A stretch of 64,000 nt of DNA from an uncultured Oscillospiraceae bacterium (lineage in GTDB: Bacteria; Bacillota; Clostridia; Oscillospirales; Oscillospiraceae): assembly GCA_900768135.1 (NCBI GenBank), contig CAAGBT010000055.1, positions 124,001 to 188,000 on the forward strand. Reading direction: 5' to 3'. Below the pieces are notes generated by a model. The model was not told the DNA's origin. It saw only the letters and a program-made list of their open reading frames with translations, and made no database searches. Positions 51,594-59,884 of the stretch are shown here, in pieces (the first letter of the stretch is position 1; the number at the start of each line of letters is the position of its first letter). The translations under genes were made by a program, and so were the position numbers.

Positions 51594-52181
51594 ATGAAGA
51601 AGTGGCTTTGCAAGGTTTGCGGTTATATCTATGAAGGCCCCGAGGCTCCTGCGGAATGCCCCGTGTGCCATGCCAAGAGCAATATGTTCGAGGAAGTCAA
51701 GGGCGAGCTGAAGCTTGCCGCTGAGCATGAGTTCGGCGTTTACGGCAAGACCGTAAAGAACAACCCTGACATCAGCGAAGAGGACAAGAAGTATATCTTC
51801 GAGCAGCTGACGGCGAACTTCAACGGCGAGTGCAGCGAGGTCGGTATGTACCTCTGCATGGCGCGTATCGCGCACCGCGAGGGCTATCCCGAGATCGGCC
51901 TGTACTGGGAAAAGGCCGCCTACGAGGAGGCTGAACACGCGGCGAAGTTCGCAGAGCTGCTGGGCGAGGACCTTGAGCCGAATATGAAAGCGACCACGAA
52001 GGACAACCTCAAGTGGCGCGTGGACTGCGAGTTTGGCGCAACGAGCGGCAAGTTCGACCTCGCCCTGTGCGCGAAGAAGAACGGCCTCGACGCCATCCAC
52101 GACACCGTACACGAGATGGCCCGCGACGAGGCCCGCCACGGCCGCGCCCTTAAGGGCCTGCTTGAAAGATATTTCAAGTAA
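51594..52181 (+). CDS. Reverse rubrerythrin
   Basis: A 195-residue peroxide-reducing protein with the rubredoxin-like domain first (Cys6, Cys9, Cys22, Cys25 in CxxCG and CPVC) and the ferritin-like di-iron domain after it (GECSEVGMYLCMARIA, EEAEHAAKF, DEARHGRAL). This reversed order is the clostridial form that reduces hydrogen peroxide with NADH-dependent electron donors. Strict GGAGG upstream. Strong codon bias suggests high expression. Confidence 0.95.
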   Translation: MKKWLCKVCGYIYEGPEAPAECPVCHAKSNMFEEVKGELKLAAEHEFGVYGKTVKNNPDISEEDKKYIFEQLTANFNGECSEVGMYLCMARIAHREGYPEIGLYWEKAAYEEAEHAAKFAELLGEDLEPNMKATTKDNLKWRVDCEFGATSGKFDLALCAKKNGLDAIHDTVHEMARDEARHGRALKGLLERYFK

Positions 52182-52213
52182 GCCGAAGGCACTGAACAAT
52201 CAAGAGATTTTTA

Positions 52214-52247
52214 AGGGGAAGCTGAGAGATCGGCTTCCCCCTTTTTT
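52214..52247 (+). terminator. Intrinsic terminator
   Basis: 8-bp stem GGGGAAGC (52215-52222) with GCTTCCCC (52233-52240), then six T. Confidence 0.88.
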
Positions 52248-52337
52248 GCGTTCCGTCCCTCAATGTGTGTAACTTTGTGTGCAATTTCTCTTCTGTACCG
52301 CGTGTGAAATCCCGCTTCTCTTTTTTCTGGGCATATC

Positions 52338-52397
52338 TTGAAAATGGCTTGCGTTTATGGCAAAATGCTATCTGTGAGAGTATATCTCTGATATAAA
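52338..52397 (+). promoter_or_regulatory. Putative R-M promoter region
   Basis: TTGAAA (52338-52343), 17-nt spacer, CAAAAT (52361-52366). A palindrome AGAG-TATAT-CTCT (52377-52389) and TATAAA (52392-52397) lie between it and the methyltransferase start. Confidence 0.4.
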
Positions 52398-52430
52398 TGT
52401 TGAAAGCGCAAGGTAACATGAGGTGCGAAA

Positions 52431-53429
52431 ATGGATAGGCCAATTCGCTTTGCTGATCTTTTTTGCGGGATCGGAGGCATTCGCCTCGGCATGGAATCCC
52501 AGGGATTTCAATGTGTCTTTTCTGACGATATCAATGCCGAATGCCAAAGAACCTATGAGGAGAACTTTGGAGACAGACCGTATGGGGACATTGCTTTGAT
52601 CGATGAAAAAACGATCCCCGACCACGAAATTCTGTGTGCGGGATTCCCCTGCCAGCCGTTTAGTATTTCCGGAAAGCAAAAAGGGTTTGACGATACAAGA
52701 GGGACTTTGTTCTTTGAAATTTGTCGTATTCTCAACGAGAAGAAACCGCCTGTGGTTTTCCTCGAAAATGTTAAGCATCTGGTCCATCACGACCACGGCA
52801 AAACATTGAACACCATTATCACCAAATTGGAAGACCTCGGATATTCTGTGTCCTGGAAGGTTCTGAACGGTGCTGATTTTGGTGTTGCTCAAAACAGAGA
52901 ACGAATTATTATCATCGGTCATTTTAATGGTGAAAAGTTCAATTTTGATAAAGTTAAAACCGTAAAGAGAAAAATGCTCAATGAATTTCTTGATACAGAG
53001 GGCGATTTTGAATTTCTTGACCCGACTGAATATACCCTTCTCGACAACCCAAAGCAGCAGCCGGGGTCTGGATTGATTTTTGCAGGATATAGAAACAAGG
53101 CAATTAGAAAAGCGGGTGTCAGGCCGGGGACGGAGCATCTTTCAAGAGTTCATAAGCAGCCGAACAGGATTTATTCCGTTAAGGGCATTCATCCGACGTT
53201 GCCCTCGCAGGAAAGCTCGGGAAGGTTTTTTGTACTGACTGAGGATAACCGTGTAAGAAAACTCACGATCAATGAATGTTGGCGAATCATGGGCTTCCCG
53301 GAGGATTACAAAAAGGTCAGCGTGATTGGAGAACAGTATAAGCAGCTCGGTAATTCGGTTTGTGTGCCAATGATCAGAGCGGTTGCAGAAGAAATTAAGA
53401 ATCAATTCTTTGGGGGAGAGGGAAAATGA
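52431..53429 (+). CDS. DNA (cytosine-5)-methyltransferase
   Basis: A 332-residue type II modification enzyme that puts a methyl group on C5 of cytosine in a short DNA site. Motif I RFADLFCGIGGIRLG, motif IV FPCQPFS with catalytic Cys74, ENV motif, QNRER, and motif X QLGNSVCVPM. Base composition is clearly more A+T-rich than neighbouring genes, a sign of transfer. It overlaps the next gene (ATGA), the restriction enzyme. No controller (C) gene or Vsr is present. Confidence 0.95.
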   Translation: MDRPIRFADLFCGIGGIRLGMESQGFQCVFSDDINAECQRTYEENFGDRPYGDIALIDEKTIPDHEILCAGFPCQPFSISGKQKGFDDTRGTLFFEICRILNEKKPPVVFLENVKHLVHHDHGKTLNTIITKLEDLGYSVSWKVLNGADFGVAQNRERIIIIGHFNGEKFNFDKVKTVKRKMLNEFLDTEGDFEFLDPTEYTLLDNPKQQPGSGLIFAGYRNKAIRKAGVRPGTEHLSRVHKQPNRIYSVKGIHPTLPSQESSGRFFVLTEDNRVRKLTINECWRIMGFPEDYKKVSVIGEQYKQLGNSVCVPMIRAVAEEIKNQFFGGEGK

Positions 53430-54529
53430 CGCATTCAGAGGTATTGAATCAAGTATATGAACGGGCGTTGGAGAGAACGGCAGCGGATGATTTATCAACC
53501 GATTTGCCGGAAGATGTAAAGGGCTATATCGAGTTTATTGTAGCCCGTTCAGAAGCAAACAAGGGTATCGCAGCCGTTCTTATGACACTTTTGACCCATA
53601 AAGTGGTTGACCCTGCCCAAGATATTCGCAACCATCAAGCGCAGCTTCCCGACGGTTTTGCAGGAAGAACCATCGACCAGGCAAATATCACTCCGTTTAT
53701 GAAGGAAAAGAGTTTTCCTTCGATGGCGGAATCAGGATGGCTGACCCGTTCGCTTGAACAGGCTCATCCTTATGACTTGGACTATCCGGGCAAAATCACT
53801 CCGGTTCAAATGAAGCAAGCATTTTTGAACACCATAGACCAGGTGCAATGCCATGGGGTGGATGCAGAAAAAGTCCTCCTGTATTATATGAAATTGCTCA
53901 TAAAACAGCGAGATGACTTGAATATTGAATTGGCAAAACCGCATTCTCTGTCAATTTCAAATATCATAAAGGTTCTGAAAAAGCATTTCACATATCATTA
54001 CGCCTGCTCAGGGGCTTCCAGACTGCCGACACTTGCTGTTTATGCCGCCTACCAGTGCATGATGGGGCAGGTTGCCCGATACGATGGAAAAATCCTTTGC
54101 CCTTTGGAATCGCATAATTCTGCCGATGCTCAGTCTGGAAGAATCGGCGATATTGATATCGACAACGCCGATGGGACGGCATTTGAAGGCGTTGAAATAA
54201 AACATGAAATTCAGATCACAAGGCAGTTGGTCGCAGATGCTTACGAAAAGTTCAAAGTATATAACACTGACCGTTATTATCTGCTTACAACGGCGAATAT
54301 GGACTCTGCTGACTGGGATGCGATAGACAACGAGATAAAAAGAATTGCTCAGATCCACGGATGCCAGGTTATCGTAAACGGAGTATATTCATCGCTGAAA
54401 TACTACCTTCGGCTTGTAACGGATCCTGCTGAATTTGTCGATCGTTATGTTGAACTGCTGAAAGCAGATGAAACGGTTAAGTTCCCGCACAAAAAAGCGT
54501 GGAACGATATCATAAGCGAGGGGATTTGA
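53426..54529 (+). CDS. Probable type II restriction endonuclease
   Basis: A 367-residue protein encoded 4 nt overlapping the methyltransferase, the usual arrangement of a cognate restriction enzyme. A PD-(D/E)XK-like core is seen at about residues 240-262: Asp in GDIDIDN followed by FEGVEIKHE. The N-terminal half contains VARSEANKGIAAVLMTLL and PSMAESGWLTRSLEQ. I cannot name the family with certainty, so the recognition site is unknown. Same low G+C as the partner. Confidence 0.72.
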   Translation: MTHSEVLNQVYERALERTAADDLSTDLPEDVKGYIEFIVARSEANKGIAAVLMTLLTHKVVDPAQDIRNHQAQLPDGFAGRTIDQANITPFMKEKSFPSMAESGWLTRSLEQAHPYDLDYPGKITPVQMKQAFLNTIDQVQCHGVDAEKVLLYYMKLLIKQRDDLNIELAKPHSLSISNIIKVLKKHFTYHYACSGASRLPTLAVYAAYQCMMGQVARYDGKILCPLESHNSADAQSGRIGDIDIDNADGTAFEGVEIKHEIQITRQLVADAYEKFKVYNTDRYYLLTTANMDSADWDAIDNEIKRIAQIHGCQVIVNGVYSSLKYYLRLVTDPAEFVDRYVELLKADETVKFPHKKAWNDIISEGI

Positions 54530-54561
54530 AGAGAAGGCGGGCCTGCGGCTCCGCCTTCTCT
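54530..54561 (+). terminator. Hairpin after R-M pair
   Basis: 11-bp stem AGAGAAGGCGG (54530-54540) with CCGCCTTCTCT (54551-54561); T-run short. Confidence 0.5.
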
Positions 54562-54642
54562 TACTCGCTGCGGGAAGAACTCCTTTGCATTTTCGCGCTT
54601 CTCCGCGCATAAGGATAGCGGGAAAGCGAGGAGGAGATGACT

Positions 54643-55224
54643 ATGAAGAAGCTGCTTTTCCTGCTGCTTGCGCTGCTGTTCGTTTCCGGCTGCGGGGAGA
54701 AAACGCAGGGGCGGGCGGAGATGCTGCAGCAGCGCTATGCCGCGCTGAACGGCTACGAGACGCATCTGCGCGTCGTCATACCGCGCGAAGAGGAGACGCT
54801 TGCTTACACGCTGTATCTGACGAGAAGCGAAGACTGCGTACGCGCCGAGGTCGAGGCGCCGGCGGAGCTTGCGGGCGTAGCCGCAACGATGACGGGCAGC
54901 GCGCTGACGCTGGAATATGACGGCATGATCCTCGATGCGGGAACGCTGTCGCCGCGCGTATCGGCGCTCAGCGCCGCGCCGCTGCTGCTGGAGAGCTTTG
55001 CACAGGGCTATCTGAACAGCTGCGGCGGCGAGGATCTGGACGGCGCGGAGACGCTGCGCGCGGACTTTTCTGCAACGCAGGGGGACGAAACGCTTTCCTG
55101 CACGCTCTTTTTTGCGGCGGACGACACGCCGGTCTGCGGCGAGATCGCGCAGGACGGAAAAATAATTGCGGCAGTGGAGTTTACGGATTTCCACTTTGGT
55201 GATATACTGTTACCGGACGCATGA
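54643..55224 (+). CDS. Uncharacterised lipoprotein
   Basis: A 193-residue lipoprotein (lipobox VSGC). The mature part (RYAALNGYETHLRVVIPREEE onward) resembles the LolA/LppX-like beta-barrel fold that some Firmicute lipoproteins share, and contains several Cys. ATG at 54643 is 7 nt from GAGGAG. Gap to alr is 39 nt, so the two are probably cotranscribed. Function unknown. Confidence 0.72.
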   Translation: MKKLLFLLLALLFVSGCGEKTQGRAEMLQQRYAALNGYETHLRVVIPREEETLAYTLYLTRSEDCVRAEVEAPAELAGVAATMTGSALTLEYDGMILDAGTLSPRVSALSAAPLLLESFAQGYLNSCGGEDLDGAETLRADFSATQGDETLSCTLFFAADDTPVCGEIAQDGKIIAAVEFTDFHFGDILLPDA

Positions 55225-55263
55225 AAAGGCGTCACACTGTAAGAGAAAGAAGCGGGAACGATT

Positions 55264-56433
55264 ATGGAAAGCACGCTCAAAAGGACGTGGGCGGAGATCA
55301 ATCTTGACAATCTGACCCACAATTTTGAAACGATCCGCCGGCAGGTCGGGCCGGAGGCGAAGCTGCTTGGCGTTGTCAAGGCGGACGCCTACGGACACGG
55401 CGCGGTGCGCGTGGCGAAGCACCTGGAAAAGCTGGGCGCGGCGTATCTTGCCGTGTCGAACATCGACGAATGCGAGGAGCTGCGCAAAAACGGCATAACG
55501 TTGCCTGTTCTGATGCTGGGGTTCACGCCCGCCGACCAGGCGGAGCGCATCCTGCGGGTCGATATGACGCAGGCGGTGCAGAGCTATGAGATCGCAAAGG
55601 CCTTTTCCGATGCGGCGGTAAGGCTTGGCAGACGGATGAAGGTCCACGTCAAGCTCGATACCGGCATGGGCCGCCTCGGCTTCCAGTGCGATGAAGCGCA
55701 CTTTGAGGCAAGCCTGCGCGATATTCTTGCGGTATTGAAGCTGCCCGGGCTGGATGTGGAGGGCGTGTTCACGCACTTCTGCGTTTCGGACGAGGACTCG
55801 CCGGAGTGCGCGGCGTTTACAAAGCTTCAGCACGAGCGCTTTGTGCATATGATCGAGCAGGTGGAGAAGCAGGGCGATTTCCGCTTCCGTCTGCACCACT
55901 GCTGCAACGCCGGCGGCATTGCCAGCTACCCGGAATGGGCGTGGGACATGGTGCGCTGCGGCATCATCCTTTACGGCACGGGCGACCTTGCTGAAAGGAT
56001 GGGCATGAAGCCCGTGATGACGCTTAAGACCACGGTCGCTACCATCAAGAACTTTGCGCCGGATACCTCCATCAGCTACGGGAGAACGTATTTCACCGGC
56101 GGACCCAGCCGCATCGCGGTGCTGCCCATCGGCTATGCCGACGGTCTGTTCCGCGCGCTGTCCAACCGGATGGAGGTGCTTACGCCCTACGGAAAGGCAA
56201 AGCAGGTGGGCCGTATCTGCATGGATATGTGCATGATCGACGTGACGGATCTGCCGCAGCTGAAAACCGGCGACGAGGTGGAGATTTTCGGCGAACACAT
56301 CCTGTGCGAAACGGACGCAAAGCTCTGCGGCACGATCTCCTATGAGCTGCTGTGCGCCGTGAGCAAGCGCGTGCCGCGCTATTATTACCTCGGCGGGCGC
56401 TGCATCGACCATAACCTTCAGCTGCTCGGCTGA
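55264..56433 (+). CDS. alr: Alanine racemase
   Basis: A 389-residue PLP enzyme that makes D-alanine for peptidoglycan. PLP lysine Lys39 in VVKADAYGHG, catalytic Tyr272 in ISYGRTY, RAEIN-type start TWAEINLDNLTHN, and C-terminal MCMIDVTD region. Cytosolic. It lies upstream of an EndoA-type toxin, as in Bacillus (alr-ndoAI-ndoA). Confidence 0.96.
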   Translation: MESTLKRTWAEINLDNLTHNFETIRRQVGPEAKLLGVVKADAYGHGAVRVAKHLEKLGAAYLAVSNIDECEELRKNGITLPVLMLGFTPADQAERILRVDMTQAVQSYEIAKAFSDAAVRLGRRMKVHVKLDTGMGRLGFQCDEAHFEASLRDILAVLKLPGLDVEGVFTHFCVSDEDSPECAAFTKLQHERFVHMIEQVEKQGDFRFRLHHCCNAGGIASYPEWAWDMVRCGIILYGTGDLAERMGMKPVMTLKTTVATIKNFAPDTSISYGRTYFTGGPSRIAVLPIGYADGLFRALSNRMEVLTPYGKAKQVGRICMDMCMIDVTDLPQLKTGDEVEIFGEHILCETDAKLCGTISYELLCAVSKRVPRYYYLGGRCIDHNLQLLG

Positions 56434-56590
56434 ACACCGCGCCGCCCCTGCGCGCATAGAATGAAGCGGGGGCGGGAAGACGGGAAATATCCGGCGCTCC
56501 TGTATAAATTCCGCCCCCATGTGGGAGAATGACAGTGGCCCCCGCCGCACGGCGGAGGGTACTTCTTCCGCTCGGAGTGTGAATAGCTAA

Positions 56591-56956
56591 GTGGATATCA
56601 ATGTGAAACGCGGCGATATTTATTACGCCGATCTTTCGCCCGTTGTCGGAAGCGAGCAGGGCGGCGTGCGCCCGGTGCTGATCGTGCAGAACGATACGGG
56701 CAACCGCTACAGTCCCACGGTGATCGCCGCGGCGATCACCTCGCAGACGAATAAGACAAAGCTGCCCACGCACATCGCCATCTCTGCGCCCGACCATGGC
56801 CTCCCGCGCGACAGCGTGGTGCTGCTCGAGCAGATCCGCACGCTTGACAAGCGGCGTCTGCGCGAACGCATGGGGCGCGTGGACGGAGAGCTGATGGAGC
56901 GGATCGACGCCGCCATTGCCGTGAGCTTTGGGCTGCAGAACACACAGATCGTTTAA
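56591..56956 (+). CDS. ndoA: MazF/EndoA-type mRNA interferase
   Basis: A 121-residue PemK/MazF-family endoribonuclease toxin: VKRGDIYYADLSPVVGSEQGG at the start, PVLIVQND, and PTHIAISAPDHGL. Clostridial EndoA cleaves mRNA at UACAU-type sites (family knowledge). GTG start; ribosome site weak. In Bacillus an antitoxin gene lies between alr and ndoA; here the 157-nt gap holds no antitoxin frame. Confidence 0.93.
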   Translation: MDINVKRGDIYYADLSPVVGSEQGGVRPVLIVQNDTGNRYSPTVIAAAITSQTNKTKLPTHIAISAPDHGLPRDSVVLLEQIRTLDKRRLRERMGRVDGELMERIDAAIAVSFGLQNTQIV

Positions 56957-57008
56957 AGACCCTCCGGCGCGCCGGACCCGCGCGCCGGAGAGAAATGAGG
57001 ACACACCG

Positions 57009-57572
57009 ATGAGAAAAAATCCCAACGCCTTTGCCCGCCTTGTGGGGCTGCTGCTTGTGAGCTGCCTGCTGCTTACGCTTACGGCGCTTGCCAGCGGCGG
57101 CGCGGGTACGAGCAGCGACCCGCTTGTGACGCTGAGCTACTTAAACGAAAAATTCCTTCCGCAGGTACTCTCCAAGGTGGACCAGAAGGCCGCCGCGCGC
57201 GAGAAGGAGCTTTCCGGCAGGCTTGCCGAGCAGATCAGGACCGATGTGGCGGAGTTTGAGCGCAAGTACGGCGCTTCGACCGGAACGCCTGCGGGCGGAA
57301 CGGCGGAGACCTTCGCGGTCGTCACGCTCGACAAGGGACGGACGCTCATCTGCGATACCGGCTGCGAGGTCATGCTGCGCATCGGCAGCGCGAGCTGCGT
57401 CGCCTCGTCGAATCCCGGCCTTGTGGATGAGACGGCCGGCACGACGATCGCAAACGGCGGCGCGCTGCAAAAGAACCACCTCTGCATGGCAACGATCGCC
57501 GGCAGCGGCGTGAAGGCGGGGACGGACGGAACAAAGCTGCTTGTTCGCGGCGGCTACACGCTGGGACACTGA
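57009..57572 (+). CDS. Exported protein of unknown function
   Basis: A 187-residue protein with a signal peptide (hydrophobic to about 29, ALASGG), then a conserved-looking DPLVTLSYLNEKFLPQVL segment, a charged helical stretch, and a C-terminal beta-rich domain with GRTLICDTGCEVMLRIG. I recall proteins with this opening in Oscillospiraceae but no assigned function. It begins 52 nt after ndoA and is followed by a terminator. Confidence 0.65.
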   Translation: MRKNPNAFARLVGLLLVSCLLLTLTALASGGAGTSSDPLVTLSYLNEKFLPQVLSKVDQKAAAREKELSGRLAEQIRTDVAEFERKYGASTGTPAGGTAETFAVVTLDKGRTLICDTGCEVMLRIGSASCVASSNPGLVDETAGTTIANGGALQKNHLCMATIAGSGVKAGTDGTKLLVRGGYTLGH

Positions 57573-57596
57573 GCCGCATCCCATACACATAGGAGG

Positions 57597-57632
57597 AAGC
57601 GCCTGCGCATAGGATAGCGCAGGCGCTTTTTT
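57597..57632 (+). terminator. Intrinsic terminator
   Basis: 12-bp stem AAGCGCCTGCGC (57597-57608) with GCGCAGGCGCTT (57617-57628), then T-run. Confidence 0.9.
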
Positions 57633-57656
57633 GTGCGCAGACGGGAGGGGAGAACC

Positions 57657-57902
57657 ATGGATCACTGGCACGCGCTGCCCAAGGGACCGTTTTTCCGCTC
57701 GGCGCGGCTTGACTGCGCGCTTGCACGGCTTTCCGGCGCGATGCTCTGCGAAACGGAGCGGGGAAGACTGCTCGCCCTGCCTTATGAGGAGGGCGCGCCG
57801 TTTCCGCTGCCGGAGCTGTTCTGCCTGGCGCATATCGGGGAGGCGGCGCAGCGCCGGTGCGTCATCTACCGGCTCGACCGGAGAAATTCACCGATATTTT
57901 AA
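57657..57902 (+). CDS. Small protein of unknown function
   Basis: An 81-residue frame with GGGAGGGG 6 nt upstream of the ATG. Sequence contains DHWHALPKGPFFRSARLDC and ends RRNSPIF; no domain or signal recognised. It falls between a terminator and the nrdR promoter, so it needs its own transcript. Real-gene status rests on the ribosome site. Confidence 0.55.
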   Translation: MDHWHALPKGPFFRSARLDCALARLSGAMLCETERGRLLALPYEEGAPFPLPELFCLAHIGEAAQRRCVIYRLDRRNSPIF

Positions 57903-57941
57903 GGAAAATGAAAATTATGTCTACCATATCCTGAGAAGATG

Positions 57942-57950
57942 TGATATACT
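57942..57950 (+). promoter_or_regulatory. Extended -10 promoter of nrdR
   Basis: TG-A-TATACT (57942-57950), 36 nt before nrdR; -35 weak. Confidence 0.55.
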
Positions 57951-57986
57951 GCCTGTGATTAACAAACAGAAAAGAGGTCATGAACG

Positions 57987-58442
57987 ATGAAATGCCCCTA
58001 CTGCGGATATAAAGAGAGCAAAGTCATCGATTCCCGCCCTGCTGAGGAGGGCAGCAGCATCCGCCGCCGGCGCGAGTGCCTGTCCTGCGCCAAACGCTTT
58101 ACCACCTACGAAACGGTGGAGAGCCTGCCGATGGTCGTGATCAAAAAGGACGGCAGTCGCCAGAGCTTTGACAAGCGCAAGGTCCTCAACGGCATGATCC
58201 GCGCGTGCGAGAAGCGCCCTGTTCCCTTTGAAGTGCTGGAGCAGAAGGCGGACGAGATCGAGCAGGCGCTGCAGAACTCGCTCGAACGCGAGGTCAGCAC
58301 CGAATACATCGGCGAGCTTGTCATGGACAAGCTGCGCGCCGTGGACGAGGTGGCGTATGTGCGCTTTGCATCGGTCTACCGTCAGTTCAAGGACATCGAC
58401 ACGTTCATGAAGGAGCTGAATAAGCTGCTGGAGAGCAAATGA
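57987..58442 (+). CDS. nrdR: Transcriptional repressor NrdR
   Basis: A 151-residue regulator of ribonucleotide reductase genes. Zinc ribbon with Cys3, Cys6, Cys31, Cys34, then an ATP-cone domain (about 45-135: VVIKKDGSRQSFDKRKV) that senses ATP/dATP. AGAGGTC precedes the ATG. The stop touches the convergent DUF4363-type gene, so no room for a terminator remains. Confidence 0.96.
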   Translation: MKCPYCGYKESKVIDSRPAEEGSSIRRRRECLSCAKRFTTYETVESLPMVVIKKDGSRQSFDKRKVLNGMIRACEKRPVPFEVLEQKADEIEQALQNSLEREVSTEYIGELVMDKLRAVDEVAYVRFASVYRQFKDIDTFMKELNKLLESK

Positions 58443-58826
58443 TCACAGAATATTGGGGATGGAGATTTCCTGCATCTCCGAAAGCACGCGCAGCTGCGCG
58501 ATGAGTCCGGCAAGGCAGGCGCGGAACTCCGCCTCGTCCTGCGCAAGGGCAAAGCTGTCCGCCTGCGCGAGCAGCGTTTCCGCCTCGTTCAGTTCATCAT
58601 GCTGCAGGATGATGTGAAAGTAGGTCGCGTGTTCGTCCCAGCTGCGGTGTACCGCGCTGAGCGCGCTGCGCGCGCCCGGCCAGTCTTCCGCCTGCGCAGT
58701 GCGCTGGATCTCATCGAGCGCGGCGCACCATCCGCCGACAAGGCGGTCCGTAACGGCGGCGTTGACCAGCGTCGCGCTGAAAACGCCCAGCAGGATCGAA
58801 AACGGGATCCAGAAAAAACGCTTCAT
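58443..58826 (-). CDS. DUF4363-type membrane-anchored protein
   Basis: A 127-residue protein with one N-terminal helix (about 4-26) and a helical extracellular part (WCAALDEIQRTAQAEDW). It resembles DUF4363, often encoded after DUF421 proteins; here the start overlaps the DUF421 stop by 4 nt. Function unknown, possibly a partner of the DUF421 protein. Confidence 0.72.
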   Translation of the reverse strand: MKRFFWIPFSILLGVFSATLVNAAVTDRLVGGWCAALDEIQRTAQAEDWPGARSALSAVHRSWDEHATYFHIILQHDELNEAETLLAQADSFALAQDEAEFRACLAGLIAQLRVLSEMQEISIPNIL

Positions 58827-59506
58827 TTGGCGCCGTCCTTTCCGATGCACAGCACCTTGCCCGCACCGTCGAGCGAGAGCAGAAAGATCTCCGACGGAGT
58901 GCGGTAGCCCTGCGCATGCACGGTTTTGTCGAGCCACGCGGCATCCAGACCCGCGAGCGAGAGATTTTCGCCTATCACCCGCCCATCGTTGATAAAAATG
59001 TGCGGGAGGAACGTGTCGTCCTTGACAGGACGGCCCAGCTGCTTCGGTGTTGCGGGCTGCTCGTCGGGATAGAGCAGGACGGAGAGCTGTCCGTCCGTTT
59101 CCAGCACTGCATATTTGACCGTTGTAAGGTCGGTCACGCCCTGCGAGCGCAGTTCCTCGATCAGCTCGTCGAGCGTGAAGCGGTTGTGTCGCATGGCGTC
59201 CTGCTGCACCTTGCCCTCGCGGATGAGCGCGGTGGGGCTGCCGCAGATGAGCCGCCGCAGCCGGATGGAGCGCACGCTGCCCCACGAGAGCAGCATCGAG
59301 AGCGACAAGAGCGTGACGATCGGGATAACGCCGTTGAGCAGCGGGATGCCGAAGTCCTGCATCGGCACGGCGGCCAGATCCGAGATGAGCAGCGTGAGTA
59401 CCAGCTCAATCGGCTCCAGTTCGCCGATCTGCCGCTTGCCCAGCAGCCGCAGCCCGACCATGATGAGAAAATAAAGCACGATCGTGCGGATAAAAGCAGT
59501 AGCCAT
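58823..59506 (-). CDS. DUF421/YetF-family membrane protein
   Basis: A 227-residue protein with three membrane helices in the first 80 residues (GLRLLGKRQIGELEPIELVL is the family hallmark) and a C-terminal cytoplasmic domain. Members include Bacillus YetF, YrbG, YdfS; some act in spore germination (spoVA-linked YetF) or stress. GGGAGGG precedes the ATG. Encoded with a DUF4363 partner. Confidence 0.88.
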   Translation of the reverse strand: MATAFIRTIVLYFLIMVGLRLLGKRQIGELEPIELVLTLLISDLAAVPMQDFGIPLLNGVIPIVTLLSLSMLLSWGSVRSIRLRRLICGSPTALIREGKVQQDAMRHNRFTLDELIEELRSQGVTDLTTVKYAVLETDGQLSVLLYPDEQPATPKQLGRPVKDDTFLPHIFINDGRVIGENLSLAGLDAAWLDKTVHAQGYRTPSEIFLLSLDGAGKVLCIGKDGAK

Positions 59507-59513
59507 AAAAACC

Positions 59514-59580
59514 CTCCCTTTTGAAGGGAGTTTGCCCCGCTGCGGGGCAAAATAACCGCTTTTATCCGGGCTATGCCCGG
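59514..59580. other. Array of three hairpins
   Basis: Stems at 59514-59520/59524-59530, 59531-59539/59543-59551 and 59566-59571/59575-59580, back to back between the DUF421 gene and the glmS ribozyme. Similar in style to the cluster at 20-131. Could be an intergenic repeat. Confidence 0.5.
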
Positions 59581-59638
59581 CTTGGAATAAATTGAAATCG
59601 CAGAACGGAAAGGAGTTCATGGAGTTTCTCCATCATAA

Positions 59639-59812
59639 GCGCCAGCGCCCGCCTCTGTGCGGGACGACGAGGTGGGAAGAGGATCGAAGATTCGGCGGAT
59701 GCTTCCCCGCGTTTGTGGACGCGTACACAGCCGGCAAATATGCGGGCGACCGCAGAACAAAGGGGCTGTGACCACAAAGAAGAGGCAAATGACTGCGCAT
59801 TTGTCCTTTTGA
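59639..59812 (+). ncRNA. glmS ribozyme (GlcN6P-activated)
   Basis: The 5' leader of glmS. The sequence A|GCGCCAG (cleavage expected between 59638 and 59639), then GAGGTGGGAAG, GGATCGAAGATTCGGCGG and ATGCTTCCC match the conserved core of the glmS self-cleaving riboswitch. Glucosamine 6-phosphate promotes cleavage and mRNA decay, lowering GlmS. The core ends near 59730; the peripheral P3-P4 boundary (to about 59812) is approximate. Confidence 0.9.
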
Positions 59813-59884
59813 CGAAGCGGCGCAGCGCCGCAAAGGGGCATTTCTGCCCATTTTTCAAAAATCATCAAAAGGAGAATTTCATAT

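Noticed and set aside
56434..56590. Antitoxin gene between alr and ndoA
   Set aside because: Only a 17-codon frame begins with ATG in the gap; too short for a MazE/EndoAI-type antitoxin.
59836..59855. Terminator between glmS ribozyme and coding region
   Set aside because: GGGCA-TTTC-TGCCC plus T-run is only a 5-bp stem; too weak to call.
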